64,000 bases of DNA from Chitinophaga sp. SYP-B3965 (GCF_009647655.1 NZ_WJFD01000002.1:248001-312000), one strand, 5' to 3'; shown: positions 33,873 to 44,235, counted from the first letter of the stretch. Translations and numbers: made by a program. The notes: generated from the sequence alone by a model not told the origin.

Positions 33873-34454
33873 TTATTCTGCTTCCGCCACTACTTCCTTC
33901 ACCTCAGGGATCATTCTCTTCATCATCCCTTCAATACCCGCCTTAAGCGTGATCATGGAAGATGGGCAGCCTGAACAGGAACCTTGCAGCATAACGGTTA
34001 CAACACCGTCATCGTAATCTTTGAACTGGATAGCACCGCCATCCATTTCAACTGCAGGTTTCACATAATTCTCGAGTAATTCTTTAATACGTTGAACAAC
34101 GTCGCTTTCGTCTCCGCTGAAAACGGGAGCCGCCACGATATCGTCCTCATTGATCACAGCACGGTTGTCTTCCAGGTATTCCTTCAGGAATTGCTTGATG
34201 GCAGGAATAACATCCGTCCAGTCTGTATCATTGGTTTTAGTAAGCGTTACAAAGTTGCTGCAGATGAACACACCCTTGATGAAAGGGAAAGTGAACAGCT
34301 CAGCTGCCAGGGGTGAAGGTGTTGTGCTGGCCGCATCAGGGAAATCGATCGATTTATTCGGATACAGGAGTTTGTTTACGACAAACTTCATCGTTTCCGG
34401 GTTCGGCGTCATTTCCGTATAGATACTGATGATTGGATTTCCTGTTTTGATCAT
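33873..34454 (-). CDS. Nfu/NifU-like iron-sulfur cluster carrier
   Basis: 193 residues. N-terminal Nfu_N domain (about 8-95; T-P-N-P-E-T-M-K-F and F-P-F-I-K-G-V-F) and C-terminal NifU domain with the cluster-binding G-S-C-S-G-C-P-S-S motif near residue 158 and V-E-M-D-G-G-A-I. It carries and delivers [4Fe-4S] clusters to target enzymes; NadA in this same window is one such target type. Divergent from mgsA. Confidence 0.93.
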   Translation of the reverse strand: MIKTGNPIISIYTEMTPNPETMKFVVNKLLYPNKSIDFPDAASTTPSPLAAELFTFPFIKGVFICSNFVTLTKTNDTDWTDVIPAIKQFLKEYLEDNRAVINEDDIVAAPVFSGDESDVVQRIKELLENYVKPAVEMDGGAIQFKDYDDGVVTVMLQGSCSGCPSSMITLKAGIEGMMKRMIPEVKEVVAEAE

Positions 34455-34474
34455 TATATAACTATTTTCTTCTG

Positions 34475-34482
34475 CAAAATTA
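34475..34482 (-). promoter_or_regulatory. -7 element of the nfu gene
   Basis: TAATTTTG on the minus strand, followed by C, full match; 20 nt before the ATG at 34454. Confidence 0.5.
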
Positions 34483-34561
34483 GCAAAATTTAGCGAGAGT
34501 TGGGCGACGAAATCGCTTCTTCTTCACTAAAGCTTGTTCTAACAACTGTAATCTATTTGAT

Positions 34562-34569
34562 TACTTTTG
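34562..34569 (+). promoter_or_regulatory. -7 element of mgsA, leaderless spacing
   Basis: TACTTTTG, full match to TAnnTTTG; the first ATG (34575) follows after 5 nt. A CTTG lies 25 nt upstream (34533-34536), somewhat far for a -33. Confidence 0.5.
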
Positions 34570-34574
34570 CATAT

Positions 34575-35030
34575 ATGATGTCACACAGCAAAACGCTTCA
34601 TGCCCGCAAAAGGATCGCTCTGATTGCGCATGACCACAAAAAGGCGGAATTATTAGAATGGGCAGTTTACAACAAAACGGTTCTGGCCCGCCATGAGCTT
34701 TATGCAACTGGCACCACCGGCAAGTTGCTGGAAGAATCGCTGGATGTATCTGTTCGTAAACTGCTGAGCGGCCCCCTGGGTGGGGATCAGCAAATTGGCG
34801 CTGCTGTAGCGGAAGGCAGGATCGATGTGATCATTTTCTTCTGGGACCCCATGGAGGCTTTGCCCCATGACCCGGATATCAAAGCTTTGCTGCGGCTGGG
34901 CGTGGTTTGGAATATCCCGATGGCCAGTAACAGGGCCTCTGCGGATTTCCTGATGACCTCCCCCCTGATGCACCAGGAATATACTGCCAGTCTGCCGGAC
35001 TACAGTTTGTACCTGGGACGCAAAATGTAA
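34575..35030 (+). CDS. mgsA: Methylglyoxal synthase
   Basis: 151 residues from ATG 34575 (150 from the adjacent ATG 34578). The frame opens at 34500, but the homologous N-terminus S-K-T-L-H-A-R-K-R-I-A-L-I-A-H-D-H-K-K begins right after these Mets. Catalytic and phosphate-binding motifs: A-T-G-T-T-G, L-S-G-P-L-G-G-D-Q-Q-I-G-A, F-F-W-D-P-M (Asp) and the late N-R-A-S-A-D-F. It converts dihydroxyacetone phosphate to methylglyoxal, a phosphate-releasing bypass of lower glycolysis. Divergent from nfu. Confidence 0.95.
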   Translation: MMSHSKTLHARKRIALIAHDHKKAELLEWAVYNKTVLARHELYATGTTGKLLEESLDVSVRKLLSGPLGGDQQIGAAVAEGRIDVIIFFWDPMEALPHDPDIKALLRLGVVWNIPMASNRASADFLMTSPLMHQEYTASLPDYSLYLGRKM

Positions 35031-35100
35031 GGGCGCCCTTTTTTACGTTGGTTCCACAAAAAAAGTTCTTGGCTTTTCGGAACATGGGCATTCCATTTCC

Positions 35101-36105
35101 CTAATGTGCTTTATCATAATGCTGTTTCAGCATATCCTCTCCAAAATCATTCTTCAGATCCCGGAACGAAGTATGCACATGGTTTGCTTTGTTCTGGGTA
35201 TTATCATATTCAATGATAAAAGTAGGTCCCTGGATCCGGTAGTAATGCCCTATCCCCCATTCCTTCCCGCCTGCCCAGGCAAAATGTAATTGATCCCAAC
35301 CTGCCGTTTCTATCTCTTTCCACAGGATATCCGCCATCAGCTTGGTATAGCGGTCAATATACACCGCCAGTAATTTCTTTAATAATTGCTGCTGGGCGGG
35401 TTTCAGTTTACTATAAGACAATCCCGGAGGGTCCTGCAACCAGGCCGTTCTTTTATTCCCGGTAATAATATCTGCCGGAGCGGTTTCTGCTACCAGGGCA
35501 ACTTTCAGCTGTTCGGCATCTAAACCGTTCAATAATTGAAAACCCAGCACAGATTCCTCTTTTAAGATCTGCAATCCCTTTTTAGGACCGTCCGGAACGA
35601 TGGCCGGATTGGCACCCATAAATCCCGGAGTTCCGGAAATCAAGGTTTTATCTGCCGCAGAAAAATTCAGGGAGAGGTGATGGCCTTCCATCCTCCAGCC
35701 CCAGGGCTTTCCTGCTCCCGGATCTCCAAAGACGGTAAAGTAATATTTCCCGGGATTCCTGTAATCATCATCATCCCCGCGGCCTTCCAGTGCACGCAGT
35801 ACCAGTTCCATTTCCACAATAGAAGATGCCTTTTTATACCCGTCCGCACTCATGCATAATTTCAGGAGGTCATATGCCTTCCCCCGTTGTGCAACACTCA
35901 TGGCTCTTAAAGGAAGCCCCTTTCTTTCACGTGGAACAAAATGCCAGTTGAAGCGTTCTGCATCTTCCCAGCTCATGCAAGCCTGTTGCCGAAGCGGGGC
36001 GTCCAGCGAAACGATGAATTCTTTTGCCGCTTTTTCTATGGGGGATTGCCCAAGTGTTGCAATGCTAAATAGGACTGAGAGAAAGAGAAGTACCCGCTTT
36101 TTCAT
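35101..36105 (-). CDS. DUF3500 family exported protein
   Basis: 334 residues from the Met at 36105, which gives a signal peptide (M-K-K-R-V-L-L-F ... T-L-G-Q); the frame opens 24 bp earlier. It contains the DUF3500 landmarks W-x-F-V-P-x-E-R-K-G-L, E-G-H-H-L-S-L-N-F and the C-terminal Y-Y-R-I-Q-G-P-T-F-I-I-E-Y-D-N-T-Q-N with N-H-V-H-T-x-x-R-D. Biochemical role unknown. A weak 14/16 match to the parS palindrome lies within it at 35923-35938. Confidence 0.85.
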   Translation of the reverse strand: MKKRVLLFLSVLFSIATLGQSPIEKAAKEFIVSLDAPLRQQACMSWEDAERFNWHFVPRERKGLPLRAMSVAQRGKAYDLLKLCMSADGYKKASSIVEMELVLRALEGRGDDDDYRNPGKYYFTVFGDPGAGKPWGWRMEGHHLSLNFSAADKTLISGTPGFMGANPAIVPDGPKKGLQILKEESVLGFQLLNGLDAEQLKVALVAETAPADIITGNKRTAWLQDPPGLSYSKLKPAQQQLLKKLLAVYIDRYTKLMADILWKEIETAGWDQLHFAWAGGKEWGIGHYYRIQGPTFIIEYDNTQNKANHVHTSFRDLKNDFGEDMLKQHYDKAH

Positions 36106-36270
36106 GACGATGGAATGTGTGATAAACAAAATACAAATCTTTTATCATTATCGGGAATTAAGGTTTGGCGTTGCTTTTGCTGGAAATGAAGCACTTCTGC
36201 ATTTGGGATTTGACGATGGGAGGGTTATTTTCGCAGTTTTCAGGATTTTTCAGGATAAAAGTATCAAGGA

Positions 36271-37812
36271 ATGGTGAAGCACTTTTTGGCAGGATTACTA
36301 CTGTGTGGCTGCATGGTACAACTAAGCAAAGCACAATTGCCCCCCAAACGGGAGATGCGGGCCGTATGGATAGCCACGATAGAAAATATCGACTGGCCAT
36401 CACGTAAAGGTCTTTCTTCCGAAGAGCAGCAACAGGAATTCATTCGCCTGCTGGATCAGCACCAAAGGAATGGCATGAACACCATCGTTTTCCAGGTGCG
36501 CCCGGTAAGTGATGCCTTTTATGCTTCCCCTTTTGAACCCTGGAGTGAATATCTTACCGGCGTGCAGGGCAAACCTCCCTATCCTTATTATGATCCGCTG
36601 GAATTCATGGTAACGGAAACGCACAAACGGGGGATGGAATTCCACGCATGGTTCAACCCCTACCGCGCTGTAGCCAATATCCGCAGCAGCAGTATTGCCC
36701 CCAATCACATTACCCGCCTCAAACCACAGTGGTTTGTAACTTATGGCGACAAGAAATATTTTGATCCCGGGATCCCTGAAGTACGCAGTTATGTAACTGA
36801 AGTGATCCGCGATGTAGTGAAACGCTATGACATTGATGCTGTGCATTTCGACGATTACTTTTACCCTTACCGCATTGCCAACAGGGATTTTCCGGATAGA
36901 AGCTCCTACCGCATGTATGGTAAGAACCTTGGCCTGGACGATTGGCGCCGCTCCAATGTGGATACTATTATACAAATGCTCAATACTGCCATCAAAGCAG
37001 AAAAGCCCTGGGTAAAATTCGGGATCAGTCCGTTTGGTGTTTGGCGCAGCAATGATAAAGATCCGGATGGAACCCCCACCCGTGGAAGCCTCACCAACTA
37101 TGACGATCTCTATGCAGATGTTATAAAATGGCAGCGGCTGGGTTGGATAGATTACCTGGCGCCACAGCTGTATTGGGAATTTGGTCACCGCCTTGTTCCA
37201 TTTGGCCTGCTGGTAAACTGGTGGGGTAATCATGCATATGGCAGACATATATATATAGGACATGCTCCTTATCGCATTGGCAGTAATGCCAGCTGGAAAG
37301 ATCCTGGGGAAATTCCCCGGCAGATACAAGCTACCCGTGCCCTCAGCACTATACAAGGCAGCATTTATTACAGCGCTAAATGTTTCGCGGACAATGCTTT
37401 AGGTTTTGTGGATTCCCTCCGGAACCACTTCTACCGTTACCCTGCCCTGCGGCCCACCATGCCCTGGCTGGATAACAAACCACCGGAACCTCCTTATTTC
37501 ACGGATGCCTTCGAAAAGCCCGAGGGGCTTGAGATCCGCTGGGCGGATGACGATACTTCCAACCAAACAAAACAGTTCGTGGTATACCGCTTTGAAGACA
37601 AGGATGTGATCAACGTAAACGACCCTACGAAGATCCTCAGCATCGTGATGCAAATGCCGGATCCCGTTTTCATCGACCGTAATTATATTAAAGGACGGAA
37701 ATATATTTATATAGTTACCGCTCTGGATCGTATGCAAAATGAAAGTATGATCAGCGATCCGTTAAGAGTAGAAATGGTGAACGGAAAGGCAAAATTTGAA
37801 TTCGAGCCCTGA
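36271..37812 (+). CDS. GHL10-type glycoside hydrolase (DUF187 / YngK-like), exported
   Basis: 513 residues. Signal peptide with possible lipobox (L-L-L-C-G-C). TIM-barrel GHL10 domain from about residue 28: R-A-V-W-I-A-T-I-E-N-I-D-W-P, F-H-A-W-F-N-P-Y-R, I-D-A-V-H-F-D-D-Y-F-Y-P (acidic strand end) and D-Y-L-A-P-Q-L-Y-W-E-F. A C-terminal FN3-like region follows (about 415-505). Such enzymes are linked to peptidoglycan-related glycans (the YngK/DigH group). Monocistronic, with terminator at 37843. Confidence 0.9.
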   Translation: MVKHFLAGLLLCGCMVQLSKAQLPPKREMRAVWIATIENIDWPSRKGLSSEEQQQEFIRLLDQHQRNGMNTIVFQVRPVSDAFYASPFEPWSEYLTGVQGKPPYPYYDPLEFMVTETHKRGMEFHAWFNPYRAVANIRSSSIAPNHITRLKPQWFVTYGDKKYFDPGIPEVRSYVTEVIRDVVKRYDIDAVHFDDYFYPYRIANRDFPDRSSYRMYGKNLGLDDWRRSNVDTIIQMLNTAIKAEKPWVKFGISPFGVWRSNDKDPDGTPTRGSLTNYDDLYADVIKWQRLGWIDYLAPQLYWEFGHRLVPFGLLVNWWGNHAYGRHIYIGHAPYRIGSNASWKDPGEIPRQIQATRALSTIQGSIYYSAKCFADNALGFVDSLRNHFYRYPALRPTMPWLDNKPPEPPYFTDAFEKPEGLEIRWADDDTSNQTKQFVVYRFEDKDVINVNDPTKILSIVMQMPDPVFIDRNYIKGRKYIYIVTALDRMQNESMISDPLRVEMVNGKAKFEFEP

Positions 37813-37842
37813 TCTACATTGTTTTACACAACTTATTACCAG

Positions 37843-37868
37843 GCCGGGACAATCTCCCGGCTTTTTTT
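37843..37868 (+). terminator. Intrinsic terminator of the GHL10 gene
   Basis: GCCGGGA (37843-37849), loop CAATC, TCCCGGC (37855-37861), T7. The following 236 bp to gltB hold no gene; I see only a weak -7-like TATCTTTA at 37996-38003 and an imperfect hairpin near 38034-38060. Confidence 0.8.
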
Positions 37869-38104
37869 GTCCGGAATGGGTTCCGGAGGCTGTTCATTTT
37901 TTAATATTATCAAATGAACCAACGTCCTTTTTTAATCTTTTCTAAATTTTGGGCCGTTAATAGAACTTTCTATAAAAAATACCGCGTTCCTTTAGTATCT
38001 TTAAACCGTTCCCAAAGCAATTACGGTACCAAGGCCCGAAGGTTAACCCCTTCCGGGAGGAGTGTATCTGGTATCTGATATAAAAAGGAAAAAATCTAAC
38101 GCTA

Positions 38105-41100
38105 ATGAGTAATGTGAGCCAAGAGCTGGGTTTGTATCGGTCGGAATTTGAACATGACGCATGCGGTACGGGCTTTACCGCCCATATTAAAGGAAGAAAG
38201 TCTCATTCGATCATCCGTGATGCATTAACCATGCTGGAGTGTATGGAACATCGTGGCGCCAGTGGCTGCGAACGTACAACTGGCGACGGTGCCGGCATTC
38301 TTATCCAGATGCCGCATGAGTTTTTATATGACGAATGTCTGAAACTGGGCATCCGCCTTCCTGAAACCGGTAAATACGGTGTGGGGATGGTTTTCTTTCC
38401 AAAAGAACAACGCTGGCGTGATGAGTGCCGCGAAATTATACAACGCTGCGCTGATAAATTAGGATTGAATCTTCTCGGTTATCGTCTTGTTCCCGTTCGC
38501 CCCGATGGCATCGGAGAAACCGCGCTTTCTGTAGAACCACAAATAGAACAACTGTTCATTACCTGTGGTACTGACGTAGCAGATCAGGATGCATTTGAAC
38601 GTAAGCTCTTCGTTCTTCGTAATTATATTACCAAAACGGTTCGTAACTCTATTCCGAAAGATAAAGCAGAGATCTATTTCGCTTCTTTCTCTTCCCGGAC
38701 CATTGTATATAAAGGTCAGCTCACCACCTACCAGGTAGGTCATTATTATACAGACCTCCGCGATGAGCGGATGGTTTCTGCATTTAGCCTGATCCACAGC
38801 CGTTTTGCTACCAATACTTTCCCCAGCTGGAAACTGGCACACCCTTTCCGTTTCATTGCACACAATGGTGAGATCAATACCCTGAAAGGTAACCTCAACT
38901 GGTTGCGCTCCGGTGAAAATAGTTTCGCTACCAAATACTTCACGCCGGAAGAGATGGAAATGCTCTCCCCGATCGTGGATGAAGGCCAGTCTGACTCTGC
39001 CTGCCTGGATAACGTGATAGAACTGCTGAACCTTACCGGCCGCTCTTTACCACACGTGATGATGATGCTCATCCCCGAAGCATGGGATGGTAATAATGAT
39101 ATGGACCCGGTGAAGAAAGCATTTTATGAATATCATGCTTCACTGATGGAACCATGGGACGGCCCGGCTTCTATTTCTTTCACAGATGGAAAGATCATTG
39201 GCGCAACCTTAGACCGTAACGGTCTTCGCCCTTCCCGTTTTGTGGTAACGAAAGATGACCGTGTGATCATGGCTTCTGAAGCTGGTGTTCTTCCTATCGA
39301 TCCTAAAAATGTAAAAGAAAAAGGCCGCCTGCAACCTGGTAAAATGTTTGTGGTGGATATGGAACAGGGCCGCATCATTGGTGATGAGGAACTGAAACAA
39401 TCCATCTGCTCTCAGCAACCTTATGCAGAATGGCTGAATAAATACAAGATCCGTATTGACGAACTGCCTGAACCACGTGTAACATTCACGCACCTGGAAA
39501 AAGAGCAGATCTTCAAATACCAGAGAGCATTCGGATATTCTACAGAAGACCTGGAATCTATCATTGCGCCCATGGCCATTGATGGTAAAGAACCTATCGG
39601 CTCCATGGGAACGGATGTGCCTTTAGCTGTACTGAGTGATCAGCCGCAACACCTCACCAGTTATTTAAAACAACTCTTTGCTCAGGTAACCAATCCCCCG
39701 ATCGATCCTATCCGGGAAAGACTGGTAATGTCCCTCGCAACTTTCCTTGGCAACAACGGAAACCTGCTGGACGAAGATCCTTTGCATTGCCATAGTGTTG
39801 CGTTGCCGCACCCAATCCTGAATAATTATGATCTGGAAAAGATCCGCAGTATTGATACCGGTATCTTCCAGGCTAAAACATTACATACTTACTTTAAAGC
39901 AGATGGCAAACCAGGTTCCCTGGAAAAAGGGCTTGCCCGTTTATGCCGTTATGCAGTAGATGCGGTGGATGATGGTTTTGAAGTGATCATTCTTTCAGAC
40001 CGGGCCATTGATTCTGAACATGCGGCCATTCCTTCGCTGCTCGCACTTTCAGCTGTTCACCATCATCTTATCCGTAAAGGATATCGTGGTCAGGTGGGGC
40101 TGGTTGTAGAAGCCGGCGATGTTTGGGAAGTACACCACTTCGCCTGCCTGCTTGGATTTGGCGCTACTGCTGTCAATCCATACCTCGCATTGAGCACCAT
40201 CCGGGATATGCGCCTGGCTGGTAAAATGCAGACGGATCTGGATGTAGATAAACTGAAGAAGAACTATATCAAGGCGGTTTGTGAAGGTTTGCTAAAGGTG
40301 TTCTCCAAAATGGGCATCTCTACCCTGCAATCTTATCAGGGCGCACAGATCTTCGAAATACTCGGTATCAACAAATCTGTGGTAGATAAATATTTCACCG
40401 GCGCCGTTTCCCGTATCCAGGGAATGGGCCTGGATGAAATTGCCAAAGAAACACTGGCAAAACACTGGACCAGCTATGGCCGTAAAGATACACCTGTACA
40501 ACGCCTTAATTCAGGCGGCGTGTATCAGTGGAAAAGGAAAGGTGAGTTCCACCTCTTCAATCCTACTACCATTCACCTGTTACAGTATTCAACAAGACTG
40601 AACGACTACAACGTCTTTAAAAAATATTCTAAGTCGATAAACGATCAGATGGAAAAAGCGGCAACGCTCCGGAGTATGTTTACGTTCAAACGTAACCGTA
40701 ATCCTGTACCACTGGAAGAAGTAGAACCAGCTGACGTTATCCTGAAACGCTTTGCCACAGGGGCGATGAGCTTTGGCTCTATCAGTCACGAGGCACACTC
40801 TACACTTGCTATTGCCATGAACCGCATTGGTGCTAAAAGCAATACCGGTGAAGGTGGTGAAGATGAACTGCGTTACGAGATTGCTGAGAACGGGGATAAC
40901 ATGCGTTCTGCTATTAAGCAGGTAGCGTCTGCCCGTTTTGGTGTAACCAGTTACTATCTGACGAATGCAGATGAACTGCAGATCAAAATGGCGCAAGGTG
41001 CTAAACCCGGAGAGGGTGGCCAGTTGCCAGGTCATAAAGTAGATGAATGGATCGCAAAGGTTCGTCACGCTACGCCTGGTGTAGGTTTGATCTCTCCACC

Positions 41101-42640
41101 GCCGCACCATGATATCTATTCTATTGAAGATCTGGCGCAACTGATCTTTGATCTGAAAAATGCCAACCGTGCAGCAAGGATCAGCGTGAAGCTGGTTTCC
41201 AAAGCGGGTGTGGGAACCATCGCAGCGGGTGTGGCAAAAGCACATGCGGATGTGATCCTCGTTTCCGGGCATGATGGCGGAACGGGCGCTTCTCCGATCA
41301 GTTCTATCAAACATGCCGGTTTACCCTGGGAACTCGGTCTGGCTGAAACACATCAAACACTTGTTCGTAATAAACTCCGCAGCCGCGTAACCGTTCAAAC
41401 GGATGGCCAGCTGAAAACCGGAAGGGATATCGCTATCGCTACTTTACTGGGTGCTGAAGAATGGGGCGTTGCCACAGCAGCACTGGTAGTAGAAGGTTGT
41501 ATCATGATGCGTAAATGTCATCTGAACACCTGCCCTGTTGGAGTAGCCACACAGGATCCTGAACTGCGGAAACGCTTCGAAGGAAATGCACAACACGTGG
41601 TGAACTTCTTCCACTTTCTGGTAGCAGAATTGCGGGAGATCATGGCAGAACTTGGGTTCCGTAAAATTGAAGATATGGTGGGCCAGGTAGAAGTATTGAA
41701 GGTGCGTGAAAATGTATCCCACTGGAAATACAAGAACCTGGATCTTACGCCGATCTTATATCGCGAACCTGCTTCTGATGAAACCCCTCTTTTCAAAACA
41801 GAAGAACAGGATCATGGTTTGGCAGAAGTGCTGGACTGGCAGTTGCTGAAAGCAGCTAAACCCGCGCTGGACAATAAGACCCGCGTGTTTGGAAAATATG
41901 CTGTAAGGAATACAGATCGTACCATTGGTACCATCCTGTCCAACGAAATATCGAAAATTTACAAAAGTGCAGGTTTGCCGGAAGATACGATCCACTTCAA
42001 ATTCTCCGGTTCAGCAGGCCAAAGCTTTGGTGCATTCAATACAAAAGGTGTAACACTGGAACTGGAAGGAGAAGCGAACGATTATTTTGGTAAAGGTCTT
42101 TCCGGCGCCAAGTTGATTGTGTATCCTCCTACGGAAGCGGATTTCAAAGCAGAAGAAAATATCATTGCCGGTAACGTGGCATTATATGGTTCCACTTCCG
42201 GAGAAGCTTACATCCGTGGTAAAGCCGGCGAAAGGTTCTGTGTAAGGAATTCCGGCGCAACAGTTGTGGTAGAAGGAACAGGAGATCATGGTTGTGAATA
42301 CATGACTGGTGGCCGTGCTGTGATCCTGGGAGAAACCGGCCGCAACTTTGGAGCAGGTATGAGCGGAGGTCTTGCATTTATTTATGATGTAAAGAATGTA
42401 TTCGCCAGCCGTTGCAACCTGGATATGATCGATCTGGATCCATTGGGAGAAGAAGATGCAGCACAACTGCATGATCTGATCACCAAACACCATGCCTACA
42501 CAAACAGTACCGTAGCCAAGTTCATCCTGAAAGACTGGGAGAACCAACTGCGTCACTTCGTGAAAGTATTCCCGAAAGAATACAAGGCAGCGTTGAAACA
42601 TGCCGAACAAAAAGGTGTGAAAAGCAATGCAAAAAAGTAG
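38105..42640 (+). CDS. gltB: Glutamate synthase (ferredoxin/NADPH), large subunit
   Basis: 1511 residues, full length. Class II glutamine amidotransferase domain starts at Cys20 (E-H-D-A-C-G-T-G-F) after a short propeptide, with H-R-G-A-S-G and N-G-E-I-N-T. The central and FMN-binding synthase domains follow (G-A-M-S-F-G-S-I-S, then S-G-H-D-G-G-T-G-A-S-P), then the 3Fe-4S cysteine segment C-H-L-N-T-C-P-V-G-V-A-T, and a C-terminal beta-helix (GXGXG) domain. It makes two glutamates from glutamine and 2-oxoglutarate with electrons from gltD, the main ammonium assimilation route with glutamine synthetase. 33 bp upstream of gltD, one operon. Confidence 0.98.
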   Translation: MSNVSQELGLYRSEFEHDACGTGFTAHIKGRKSHSIIRDALTMLECMEHRGASGCERTTGDGAGILIQMPHEFLYDECLKLGIRLPETGKYGVGMVFFPKEQRWRDECREIIQRCADKLGLNLLGYRLVPVRPDGIGETALSVEPQIEQLFITCGTDVADQDAFERKLFVLRNYITKTVRNSIPKDKAEIYFASFSSRTIVYKGQLTTYQVGHYYTDLRDERMVSAFSLIHSRFATNTFPSWKLAHPFRFIAHNGEINTLKGNLNWLRSGENSFATKYFTPEEMEMLSPIVDEGQSDSACLDNVIELLNLTGRSLPHVMMMLIPEAWDGNNDMDPVKKAFYEYHASLMEPWDGPASISFTDGKIIGATLDRNGLRPSRFVVTKDDRVIMASEAGVLPIDPKNVKEKGRLQPGKMFVVDMEQGRIIGDEELKQSICSQQPYAEWLNKYKIRIDELPEPRVTFTHLEKEQIFKYQRAFGYSTEDLESIIAPMAIDGKEPIGSMGTDVPLAVLSDQPQHLTSYLKQLFAQVTNPPIDPIRERLVMSLATFLGNNGNLLDEDPLHCHSVALPHPILNNYDLEKIRSIDTGIFQAKTLHTYFKADGKPGSLEKGLARLCRYAVDAVDDGFEVIILSDRAIDSEHAAIPSLLALSAVHHHLIRKGYRGQVGLVVEAGDVWEVHHFACLLGFGATAVNPYLALSTIRDMRLAGKMQTDLDVDKLKKNYIKAVCEGLLKVFSKMGISTLQSYQGAQIFEILGINKSVVDKYFTGAVSRIQGMGLDEIAKETLAKHWTSYGRKDTPVQRLNSGGVYQWKRKGEFHLFNPTTIHLLQYSTRLNDYNVFKKYSKSINDQMEKAATLRSMFTFKRNRNPVPLEEVEPADVILKRFATGAMSFGSISHEAHSTLAIAMNRIGAKSNTGEGGEDELRYEIAENGDNMRSAIKQVASARFGVTSYYLTNADELQIKMAQGAKPGEGGQLPGHKVDEWIAKVRHATPGVGLISPPPHHDIYSIEDLAQLIFDLKNANRAARISVKLVSKAGVGTIAAGVAKAHADVILVSGHDGGTGASPISSIKHAGLPWELGLAETHQTLVRNKLRSRVTVQTDGQLKTGRDIAIATLLGAEEWGVATAALVVEGCIMMRKCHLNTCPVGVATQDPELRKRFEGNAQHVVNFFHFLVAELREIMAELGFRKIEDMVGQVEVLKVRENVSHWKYKNLDLTPILYREPASDETPLFKTEEQDHGLAEVLDWQLLKAAKPALDNKTRVFGKYAVRNTDRTIGTILSNEISKIYKSAGLPEDTIHFKFSGSAGQSFGAFNTKGVTLELEGEANDYFGKGLSGAKLIVYPPTEADFKAEENIIAGNVALYGSTSGEAYIRGKAGERFCVRNSGATVVVEGTGDHGCEYMTGGRAVILGETGRNFGAGMSGGLAFIYDVKNVFASRCNLDMIDLDPLGEEDAAQLHDLITKHHAYTNSTVAKFILKDWENQLRHFVKVFPKEYKAALKHAEQKGVKSNAKK

Positions 42641-42673
42641 GAACCAAATTTTAAAAAGAGATTAAGCAGAGAT

Positions 42674-44149
42674 ATGGGTAAACCAACAGGATTTCTGGAA
42701 TTTACGCGGGAACTTCCCGGAAAGGCTGATCCGAAAGGTCGGGTAAAACACTACAATGAATTTGTGGAGAGATTCCCGGAGCCAAAGTTGAATGAGCAGG
42801 CTGCACGTTGCATGAACTGTGGTGTTCCCTTTTGCCATAGCGGATGTCCGCTGGGTAACGTGATCCCGGAGTTTAATGATGCAGTATATAGAAAAGACTG
42901 GCAGGAAGCGCTGGATATTTTGTCTTCTACCAATAACTTCCCTGAATTCACCGGCCGTATTTGTCCGGCTCCTTGTGAAAGCGCCTGTGTACTGGGTATT
43001 AACCAACCACCGGTAGCCATCGAGGAAATTGAAAAGCACATCATTGAAATAGCATTCGATAAAGGTTTGATGAAAGCCAAAGTGCCACGCGTACGTACAG
43101 GTAAAAAAATAGCAGTGATCGGTTCCGGTCCTGCAGGCCTGGCTGCAGCAGCACAACTGAACTATGCCGGTCACAACGTAACCGTGTTTGAAAGAGATGA
43201 TAAACCAGGCGGGTTGCTCCGTTACGGTATCCCTGATTTCAAACTGGAAAAATGGGTGATAGAACGCAGGGTTGCTTTAATGGAAGAAGAAGGAATTGTG
43301 TTTCAATGCAATGCAAACGTAGGCGTGAACGTTAGTGTGAATGATCTGCAACGTGAATACAATGCCATCGTGCTGGCAGGTGGTTCCACCATCCCCCGTG
43401 ATCTTACCATCCCGGGCCGTGAATTGAAAGGTGTGCATTATGCGATGGACTTCCTGAAGCAGCAGAACAAACGCGTAAGCAACTTACCCGTAGAAGGAGA
43501 AGATATTTTTGCCACAGGAAAGAATGTAGTAGTGATAGGTGGTGGTGATACCGGTTCGGATTGTGTAGGAACTTCCAACCGTCATGGTGCAATTGGCATT
43601 ACACAATTAGAATTATTACCAAAACCTCCCGGAGAGCGGACGTCTTATATGCCATGGCCAACTTATCCCATGGTATTGAAGACCTCTTCTTCTCATGATG
43701 AAGGTGCTGCCCGCCAATGGGCCATTGCTACAAAAGCATTTGTTGGTGATGATAAAGGTAACCTGAAAGGCTTGCTGCTGGTAGATCTGCAATGGTCTCT
43801 CGGCGAAGATGGCAGACCTGCAAGGTTCACAGAAGTACCTGGTTCAGAAAGAGAAGTTCCTTGTGAACTGGCATTACTGGCCATGGGCTTTATCCAGCCA
43901 CAACATAAAGGCATGATAGATGACCTGGGTGTGGAAACAGATGATCGTGGAAATGTGAAGGCATCTGAAAAAGCATACGAAACCTCTGTTGCCAAAGTAT
44001 TCGTTGCCGGTGATATGCGCCGCGGTCAATCTTTGGTAGTATGGGCTATCAGCGAAGGACGTGAATGTGCCAGGAAAGTGGACGAGTTTTTGATGGGTAC
44101 CTCACAGCTGGAAAGCAAAGATCATTCTTTGATGTTCCTGTCCTTGTAA
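42674..44149 (+). CDS. gltD: Glutamate synthase small subunit
   Basis: 491 residues. N-terminal [4Fe-4S]-binding region with C-M-N-C-G-V-P-F-C and C-P-A-P-C-E-S-A-C, FAD-binding G-S-G-P-A-G-L-A-A-A near residue 152, NADPH-binding G-G-G-D-T-G-S-D near 290, and the C-terminal V-F-V-A-G-D-M-R-R-G-Q-S-L-V flavin motif. It passes electrons from NAD(P)H to GltB. Second gene of the operon, with a strong terminator 60 bp after its stop. Confidence 0.98.
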   Translation: MGKPTGFLEFTRELPGKADPKGRVKHYNEFVERFPEPKLNEQAARCMNCGVPFCHSGCPLGNVIPEFNDAVYRKDWQEALDILSSTNNFPEFTGRICPAPCESACVLGINQPPVAIEEIEKHIIEIAFDKGLMKAKVPRVRTGKKIAVIGSGPAGLAAAAQLNYAGHNVTVFERDDKPGGLLRYGIPDFKLEKWVIERRVALMEEEGIVFQCNANVGVNVSVNDLQREYNAIVLAGGSTIPRDLTIPGRELKGVHYAMDFLKQQNKRVSNLPVEGEDIFATGKNVVVIGGGDTGSDCVGTSNRHGAIGITQLELLPKPPGERTSYMPWPTYPMVLKTSSSHDEGAARQWAIATKAFVGDDKGNLKGLLLVDLQWSLGEDGRPARFTEVPGSEREVPCELALLAMGFIQPQHKGMIDDLGVETDDRGNVKASEKAYETSVAKVFVAGDMRRGQSLVVWAISEGRECARKVDEFLMGTSQLESKDHSLMFLSL

Positions 44150-44208
44150 AAAAGAATTTTTTAAGTTTTCTCATAAGCAGGTTTAGATTTTGTTGTAACC
44201 TTCAGCCG

Positions 44209-44235
44209 GGCCGGATTTTCATCCGGCCTTTTTTT
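44209..44235 (+). terminator. Intrinsic terminator of gltBD
   Basis: GGCCGGAT (44209-44216), loop TTTC, ATCCGGCC (44221-44228), T7. Confidence 0.85.

Noticed and set aside
35923..35938. 14/16 match to the parS core inside the DUF3500 gene
   Set aside because: Two mismatches break the palindrome symmetry and it is isolated from the cluster; probably chance.
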